Below are positions 57,207 to 64,000 of a stretch of 64,000 nucleotides of DNA, in pieces; within the stretch, counting starts at the first letter, position 1, and each line of letters starts with the position of its first letter. The DNA comes from Bedellia somnulentella (lineage: Eukaryota; Arthropoda; Insecta; Lepidoptera; Bedelliidae): the NCBI GenBank assembly GCA_963576735.1, contig OY755187.1, forward strand, positions 9,176,001 to 9,240,000. Direction: 5' to 3'. The position numbers and the translations under genes are program-made. The notes under the pieces were generated by a model that was given only the letters and a program-made list of their open reading frames with translations, had not been told where the DNA came from and searched no databases.

Positions 57207-59744
57207 TCACATGCCTATTGGCGGCACCTGCACGTAGCGGTAGATGTACAGACGGTAATCTTTGCTGGCGAGCACCACTGACCCGTCATCCATCAATGCT
57301 ACATCGAAGCACTGGGCGTGTTTTACTTTGCTCTCGAGCGCGGAAACCAGTTGCCCATCCTGAGTGAAAATGGTCAGGTTGAAATTGTTGTGGTTGTCAG
57401 CTATCAAGATTTCTCCAGCCGCATTAATGCCAACTCCAATGGGATAGTTGGTCACACCTTCACCCCCAATTTGACGGAGGTAGATACCCTCGTAGTTAAA
57501 CACCTTGACACAATGGGCTCGGTTGTCGCTGATGAAAATCTCCTGTTTGTCATTTACGACTACTCCGTTAGGGAATTCTAAGTGTTTGGAGCATCCGAAT
57601 TTCTGGAGTACGTTACCAACTTGGTCGAAAATTATTACTCTCATTACTTTGCATTCGACAACGACAATGCGTCCTTTGTTGTCGACCGTAACTCCTCTTG
57701 GGTGTTGAAGTATATTGGCACCAAATTTGCGAACGAATTGGCCGTATTGGTTGTATATCTGTATTTGATGTGTAGGTGACCTCTCTGTCACGATGATATC
57801 GCCTGAGGTGCGTACAACGGCTACTCTATTAGGATACAAGAGCTGTCCGTCACGTTTACCACATTCGCCGAACTGAAACTTGAAACGACCCTCCTTGTCA
57901 AAAATCTGAATGCGATGATTGTTGGTGTCGGCAACAATTATATCATTTTGAGCGTTCACTGCGACGCCGCTGGGTTCTGTGAACTGACCTTCCATCACTC
58001 CGAATTCACCGAATTTACAGTGGTAAATCATTTTTTGGCGCTTGATTTGCGATTTAGGAGGGAAAATGGCAGTTGAGATTAGTTTGCTTGTTAAGTCCAG
58101 CATTGGGTCATTATGAGCGGAACTCGTGAGGGAATACGGGTCAGCTGACGCAGGCGGAAACAGAGAATCGCAGCCGCCATTTGACCATTTTTCGTATGGG
58201 TTTATTCCGTTTAAGTTAATATCTCCGATGGCTGATGAAAAAGGTCCAAGACTGTTGGCACTGTTAAATCTTTTGGATATTATATTAGATTCAAAGGGAG
58301 ATGTCGATTGGCTAGTTGGTCCTAAGAAACCATTTGTGTAAGCTCGGTCTAAAACCCCATTCAGGCCGGTTGGGAGATGAATTCCGCCATTCAAGCTACC
58401 AGAACTGCCATTAACACTGCTGCTGCTTGAAGAAGAGCCCCCATTAAGTAAAGAGCCGTTCGTTGGGCGTGCAATTGGAGGTTGTTTAGACGGTCCCACG
58501 TTGGCTTCTGAACTTGTGCGTACATAACCGAATGTGTTTCTAACGCCAACTTGTATCGCCTGATAATTAGAGACAAACTCTAACTCACAAGCGGTTTGAA
58601 CACTCTGCTCAGGATTAGTATTCATTAGTGATTGTAGTTTGGTGTCTAAAAGTTTCCTGAACATCAGTATTTCAGCGATGTTGGCGCATTTCGTAAGTCG
58701 CTCGACAAAATCGCATGTTTGGTAAATTTTGTCTACGGTTTCTTGAGCTTTTTGACCAACGACTGTTAAAGCAATCTGTTTTGTAGAAAATACGCTTTCA
58801 AGTTCCTTCAATAGTTCTTGTTTACGTTCTTCCAGCATAGAGCGGTAGAATTGGAAGGTGTCGTTGATTTCATTTTGAGCCTTGTGATATTGAACTTGCA
58901 ATTTACCTGCAGCGTGTTCGACCGTCTTGACTACGTGCCTAATCTCAGTTGCACGAGTCTTAGCTTCGTTTACGGCTTGTTGCATAAGCTCTAATTGTTT
59001 AGGGCCGGCATCTGATAAATGTTCGCAGTCGTGTAAAGCGGCCGGGTGCTCAATTATAGTGCATTCTTTGCAAACCGGTACTGAGCATGTACGGCAGAAG
59101 TACTTGAGGATGTCATTTTTGTGCCTGGGACAGAAAGCAGTTTTATCACCGCTAGGCGTTAGAGATCCCAGAATGCTGCCTTTATCGTCTTTCAAATCTG
59201 ACATTGTTAGAACACGGTGTCCCTCGAAGCAGTGCATGAATTGGTGTGCCATGACGCAGTTTGGGCAAAGGAAATTAGCACAATCAACACAACGGGCGAC
59301 AGCGTCGGATTCTTTGCTTTTACAGCCGGTACAACGGGCTGAGGGCGAGTTGGTAGAACGGCCTGAAGGTAAAAGATCGGCGTCCTGCTCAACTGCAGCA
59401 GCAATAACAAGGTTTGTTAATAGACCAGGTACACCGGCAGGTGGTAATTGACTGTCTATGCGGCAAGTAACGCACGTTACTTTCTCTGGATGTGTTTGTT
59501 CTCTCTCCAAACAACTTCTACAGAAAGTGTGGAAGCAGTTCAATACTTTGGGGTCGACAAAAGTTTCTCGGCAAATGGCGCAGATTGTGTCAAGGCCGTC
59601 GAACTCACGTAGATCACATACAGCGGAATCGCTAGCAGGTGGTGATGATCCGCTTAATGTCAGTGGTGATAGAGAGCCTCGCTCCAGCGAACCTATTGAG
59701 TTGGCACCGGGCAGCGACTCAAGGGACGGGGTGCGAGAGGCCAT
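57207..59744 (-). CDS. brat: Brain tumor (Brat) TRIM-NHL translational repressor
   Basis: 845 residues in one exon. The ATG at 59744 is the first after the splice acceptor, and the N-terminal LTLSGSSPPASDSAVC matches fly Brat. Domains: C3HC4 RING (C55, C58, C70, H72, C75, C78, C91, C94); B-box 1 about 138-176; B-box 2 about 203-245 (FCPRHKNDILKYFCRTC); coiled coil about 250-345; a Ser/Gly/Asn-rich linker with a run of seven Ser; and the NHL beta-propeller about 570-845, ending YIYRYVQVPPIGM. The NHL sequence is almost the same as in fly (FKFQFGECGKRD, HPRGVTVDNKGRI). Brat binds mRNA through NHL, represses translation with Pumilio and Nanos, and limits neuroblast and germline growth. The RING is notable because fly Brat lacks one. 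No stop or frameshift. Confidence 0.96.
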   Translation of the reverse strand: MASRTPSLESLPGANSIGSLERGSLSPLTLSGSSPPASDSAVCDLREFDGLDTICAICRETFVDPKVLNCFHTFCRSCLEREQTHPEKVTCVTCRIDSQLPPAGVPGLLTNLVIAAAVEQDADLLPSGRSTNSPSARCTGCKSKESDAVARCVDCANFLCPNCVMAHQFMHCFEGHRVLTMSDLKDDKGSILGSLTPSGDKTAFCPRHKNDILKYFCRTCSVPVCKECTIIEHPAALHDCEHLSDAGPKQLELMQQAVNEAKTRATEIRHVVKTVEHAAGKLQVQYHKAQNEINDTFQFYRSMLEERKQELLKELESVFSTKQIALTVVGQKAQETVDKIYQTCDFVERLTKCANIAEILMFRKLLDTKLQSLMNTNPEQSVQTACELEFVSNYQAIQVGVRNTFGYVRTSSEANVGPSKQPPIARPTNGSLLNGGSSSSSSSVNGSSGSLNGGIHLPTGLNGVLDRAYTNGFLGPTSQSTSPFESNIISKRFNSANSLGPFSSAIGDINLNGINPYEKWSNGGCDSLFPPASADPYSLTSSAHNDPMLDLTSKLISTAIFPPKSQIKRQKMIYHCKFGEFGVMEGQFTEPSGVAVNAQNDIIVADTNNHRIQIFDKEGRFKFQFGECGKRDGQLLYPNRVAVVRTSGDIIVTERSPTHQIQIYNQYGQFVRKFGANILQHPRGVTVDNKGRIVVVECKVMRVIIFDQVGNVLQKFGCSKHLEFPNGVVVNDKQEIFISDNRAHCVKVFNYEGIYLRQIGGEGVTNYPIGVGINAAGEILIADNHNNFNLTIFTQDGQLVSALESKVKHAQCFDVALMDDGSVVLASKDYRLYIYRYVQVPPIGM

Positions 59745-59765
59745 CTTCAGGAAACCGGCATCCCT
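59745..59765 (-). other. brat: 5' end of the brat coding exon, splice acceptor
   Basis: On the minus strand a pyrimidine-rich TTGTTTCAG ends at 59764, so the exon begins at 59763 with 19 bases of 5' UTR before the ATG. The first exon(s) must lie upstream, possibly beyond the window. Confidence 0.75.
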
Positions 59766-61089
59766 GAAACAATAATGAAAAAGAGTTGATCATAAGCCTG
59801 TAAATATGATATATGGTTTAATAGAGAGCCTTTTTACTCAGATTAACATTTAGAACAGGGTAATTCAATATTGTACCGACGAAGAAAATATATTATAAAT
59901 CCCTGACCTCAGAATGTAAGACATGTGGCTATAAAATTGATAAAATGAAGACCTTTAGTCAATGTACTTCAAAAATTTATGATCCCGGTCGTTACTGCGG
60001 AAGGGGCTCGGTCCAACGTCAGCTATCGAAAACGTCAATAATGGTGGGCCAATACAGACGGGAACTGCATTCAAGCACCGCTGCCACCCGGAATGTTTAT
60101 GTCGAGACGAGCTCAGTGCAACCCCAACAAAGGGCGACGGTCGCCATAGCAACGCGTGGGGCAAATGTTGGGGGATATTTCGTGCTATTCGAATTGGGGT
60201 GAGGGTGGAAATTTATTTTGACTCCCCTGTGTTTAGGCCGACCGTTTCACCTAAAGGAGATATTTGCAAGGTGAATGGCCTTGTCTCTTTACCGGCTGTA
60301 TAGTATTACGGTAATCATCAATGGCATAGAATGAGCCGATTTAAACAATAAAACAAGTATTGTGCAATGAAACTGTTTTGATCCGAGTCTTATTATAAAT
60401 TGAAACAGCTGTGCAGAGCGACAGAATTGTTGTTGTAGGATTGAATATTTCGGAAACAAATTCCTTTACAGAGCATCACGAAAATCCTACGCTGTCGTTC
60501 AATTCCCGATGCGCTAAAGCCGACACACACCGACAGGCTGGGATGCAATACGGGTCGCATGTATCGACAGCAATATATTACAGGGCTTCTGTTAGTCCCT
60601 TGCGACAGACGAATCAGGTCGATTGCAATGCCAATGCGATTTGAAATACGCAACGCTTGGGATAAACGAGAAGTGAATTTAATTGAAATAAAAGCTTTGG
60701 AATATACAATGTATTTGGATTTCCATTGCTGAATCGTCTTTACAATTCGTCATAAGTTAAAAAACATAAAAAGACACGTTTCATGGTAATTAAATTCGAT
60801 TCCGAGCCTTATCGCATGCACAACCCGTAACAGAATAAAGACCACTTCAGCGATGCAACTGCCTTACAAAGTGGTTTTCCAATATCTACTATTGATCGTT
60901 GCAATACCAATAAGGGATAACGAGGCAACATCAAAAGCTGTGAGGGAGATTGGTACGTGAATTTCTGCAGTAATTACAGCTACACTTACGTATCACACAT
61001 GAACGCAATCAGCATAAATCGACAATTGCTATTAACTACTCAGTCAAGCCGAGTAATGATGATGCAAACGTGTAAAAGAGACAGATTGT
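59766..61089 (-). other. brat: Probable brat intron or 5' region with CpG-richer stretch
   Basis: The part at 59990-60240 is GC- and CpG-richer than its surroundings and holds an RFX-type X-box. It could be an alternative promoter or enhancer. The short open frames at 59945-60202 and 60393-60653 have no family features. Confidence 0.4.
60140..60153. promoter_or_regulatory. RFX X-box-like palindrome
   Basis: GTCGCCATAGCAAC fits the X-box form GTNRCC-N2-RGYAAC closely (one changed base in the left half). Confidence 0.45.
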
Positions 61090-61325
61090 TACATACATAT
61101 ACTCAGGGTTATAAATTTAAAAGGGACAACCAGAGCTTTAGATTTGTGAATTCCGCAGCTACTTTCGGAAATTGAGTAGAGCGAAAAAGATGAAAAATAA
61201 ATGTTGTTATTTATGGGTCTGGGATGATCAAACCGCATCTCCCAATAATCTCCTAAAAATATATAAAGGCGCCTCTTACGACACCCAGGGGAAGAAAAGG
61301 GTTAATGCTATTCTTATCCGACAAT
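61090..61325 (-). repeat. SINE-A copy in the probable brat intron
   Basis: ACATACATATACTCAGGGTT through CTCTTACGACACCCAGGGGA to the worn 5' end TATCCGACAATAA. Confidence 0.75.
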
Positions 61326-62449
61326 AAATATAGCTTGTTGATGTTCTACAAATTGTTTTTTGAAAATAATAATTCTTTGTTTTCAGTTTAGGGAATTATA
61401 TGCAAATATCGCTTGGATAAATCTAATTTTGTATACGAAATATTATAGAGAAAATAAACCAAATATGTGTTGTGGTTTTAAACATTTTCAGCATACAAGA
61501 CACAACAAGACTCCATTTTGTTCAAAGGTATTGTTGTGTGAAACAAAGAGGAAGAGCGGCTAAGGCATCGGAATTCTGTGAGCTACGAGCCTGATTAATG
61601 GTATGTAACTAGCGTTTTCGCCAACCTTATAATAGCTTGTTTCTGCAAAATAATGCAGCTGGTTTAGTAATATATAGCTCGAATTTTAGCTGTTACGGTC
61701 AAGTGCTGTGTATGCACGCTGTCTAGCAGATATGCAAGTTTGCGTTTCTGATTAATAGGTTTGAGTTGTGAATATATTATGCGAATGAATAATTTAAGAT
61801 TAAATTAAAAATAATGTTATACTCGCTTCTGGTCTTGTAAATGCTGCGTGTAATACTTAAGTTGTTAATACGAATTATTTAGTCAGTAAAATACCATACT
61901 TCAATGCATCAAATAAAATCAAACTGTGAATGTAAAAAATAACTGATCACGATGTAAATCGAAATCGTTACAAAAATATCACATAATATACCATGTGTCA
62001 ATAATTTAAAGTCATTGTGTTCTGAGACAAGTATTTTAATGGCCACACACCAAACCATGGTTTTACATATATGAACCTCATATAAGCGATCAAAGCATCT
62101 TAATACAAGTTCCATATTGTTTTAGTATGATAAACAACTACAATTTATACACGCGTACAAAGCCAGTCGGGGTTCTAATAAACAATAAAGTTTAGTCCCA
62201 TAGTCCATGTCATAAAATAAGTCACCTCGATGATCTCCTCCAGCACAACACGTTATGAAGTATCTAAAGCCTGGTACAGTCGAAAACATTAGTAAATACA
62301 ATATTATCTATACACGAGAACAGTTCATAAATAACTAATCAAGTTATGATTCAAAATTAACGGTAATATATAATTCCAAAAGTAGCTGAAAACTAACTTA
62401 ATAGATGACTTTTGGCATTTTATGACGTGAAGCTATATTTAAATCATAC
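61326..62449. other. AT-rich spacer
   Basis: No exon, RNA or repeat recognised. Confidence 0.4.
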
Positions 62450-62461
62450 ATAACTAAGTAA

Positions 62462-62711
62462 GCTGTGTAGTGTCGGCTTAGAATAGCACTACCCCATTTC
62501 TTCCGGTGGGTGTACGTAAGAGGCGACTAACGGTATTGCGGCTTTTTAAGGGATTTTTGGGCGATGCGGTTGGAGACCCATCACCAAGAACCTTTATTCT
62601 GCCATCTTTTCCCCACTCAACTTCCAAAAGTGGCTGAGAAATTTCTAATTTCTCAGCTCTGGCTACCCCTTTTAGGGATATATAGCCCTGAGTATATGTA
62701 TGTATGTATGT
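62462..62711 (+). mobile_element. SINE-A copy, full length with 12-bp target duplication
   Basis: ATAACTAAGTAA at 62450-62461 and 62712-62723 flanks the element. The 5' end is GCTGTGTAGTGTCGGC and the 3' end four ATGT units. The best reference copy for the family in this window. Confidence 0.95.
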
Positions 62712-62723
62712 ATAACTAAGTAA

Positions 62724-64000
62724 CTTATGAATTGTTCTCCTAAAATATATTTTGTGACCTTATATTGTGTAGCAACTAATGTGTTCAACTGTACATACAC
62801 GATACAATACGTCCCAGGGGAATGACTATTCACTTTACGTGGACAAACGGGCTAATGACGCAAACATGATATAGTACAGAATCGGATGACAATTGTACTG
62901 TATAATGTTGAGAATTGGAGAACCTGTTTCAATTCTGGTGGAATGGACACAGTAATATATTTTACTTCGTGTTGGGTTTAATCGTGTTTTTACTGAAGTA
63001 TAATATCTAGTAAAGACTTTGCTTATGATTGATGAATTCGAATGGATTTATTTTCGTTTCACGTTCCAAATTCAGTTTTCACGAAATAAAATCGACATTA
63101 CTCTAATAAACTAAATATGACTAATATTAATGAAAATGTAAGCCCTGCTTAATGTAGTAATGGTATTGTTAGGACCGACAGTGTGTATATATAGGAAGTG
63201 TTGAGGGTTTTGAATGGGTTATCAATATTTAAATCTCACAAGGCTAAACAAAACATCCCTAAAGCCCGGATCAACTCTGATCTCCCCACAATTAATCAAT
63301 TCGATATAACGTTCATGATAATTATGGGGTATAATTTGGTTTTAAATTAATAAAACAAGAATTACTCTGAAAACGTTATTTAGTATTAAAACAAATTTAT
63401 GAAGCTAATATTTTAACCGTAGGAGTACCAAATTCTAAATATTGTTTTCTCCTGTTTCACTAAAATAAATAAGGTAAAAAAATAAATGATTTATTCAAAA
63501 GAAAGATAGTTGCATCTTAATATTGTTATTTATGCAAAAACATTTTGCGTTCACAATAAGGTCTTATTGACAATATCTGGCAAGAAACCCTTGGAGCAAG
63601 GTCGGGGATTTCGAAAGTCCTCCCTATTCGCCCTTCTATGTATTGGAAATACGGCTCTGGACATATTATTAATGGAAACAGAAAATATCTCTTTTTATTC
63701 GCCATTTTGTTGTATCCTACACCCAAATGTTCGGATACACAATAAAGAAAGGACAAGGACATAAATTAAAAATGCAACACGACATTCTGCGAGGCAAATG
63801 TTTTATTAATTCAAAGCCAGAGAAAATCCAAAGAACAATGGACACAAAGAGACATCCCGGAACCGCTTAAAATATCCATTGATCGCTATTCCGAAATCAT
63901 TATGAAACAAAACAATAGTCAGCAGTAAAGAAAAGTTGTGAATAATCCGTTTTATTTCGAGTTTTTCTCTCGGAATTAACGATAAAGTTGCGAGAATTGT
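62724..64000. other. AT-rich spacer at window end
   Basis: A GC-richer patch at 63580-63670 has open frames on both strands without recognisable features. No splice-supported exon found. Confidence 0.4.

Noticed and set aside
58927..59451. 174-codon open frame antisense to brat
   Set aside because: It lies opposite conserved RING/B-box/coiled-coil codons and has no domain of its own. Open by reading the reverse of a constrained coding strand.
63510..63764. Overlapping frames on both strands near the window end
   Set aside because: No family resemblance or splice signals; treated as non-coding.

Overview
The window looks like nuclear DNA of a moth or butterfly. It is AT-rich, has insect gene structures, and is packed with the SINE, LINE, MITE and mariner classes usual in Lepidoptera. 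No source organism is stated, so this rests on gene and repeat content only. There is no rRNA, CRISPR array, prophage or operon.

Three genes are well supported. At 6.8-15.1 kb two related genes for small secreted proteins of the JHBP/takeout superfamily (fibrohexamerin-like) lie head to head. Each has five exons, and splice phases match throughout. Their TATA/initiator region, first exon and first intron bases are nearly the same, while the mature proteins have diverged strongly. At 57.2-59.76 kb (minus strand) lies the ortholog of brain tumor (brat), an 845-residue RING/B-box/coiled-coil/NHL protein encoded by one exon. The acceptor of an upstream intron lies 19 bases before the ATG. The 10.4 kb downstream of its stop codon contains no recognisable transposon, although the flanking DNA is full of them. 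This fits a very long brat 3' UTR, as known for fly brat.

The rest is mainly a transposon graveyard. A nearly complete APE-type LINE (LINE-K, 16.2-20.96 kb) has ORF1, an unexplained 211-codon ORF, and an ORF2 broken once in an A-run. A complete mariner with TA target duplications lies at 35.86-37.12 kb. Names used here for dispersed families: SINE-A (about 250 bp, ends in ATGT repeats); SINE-B (tRNA-derived, about 350 bp); element C (tRNA-like module between inverted arms); LINE-D (RTE-like 3' ends sharing the SINE-A tail); LINE-E and LINE-J (CR1/Jockey-type fragments); SINE-F and SINE-G (other tRNA-derived SINEs); MITE-H. Several nested insertions can be resolved to the base by target-site duplications.

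Layout: 1-6.7 kb nested transposons; 6.8-15.1 kb secreted-protein gene pair; 16-21 kb LINE-K; 21-46.7 kb repeats with no host gene seen; 46.8-59.8 kb brat with its probable 3' UTR; 59.8-64 kb probable brat intron or 5' region with two SINE-A copies.
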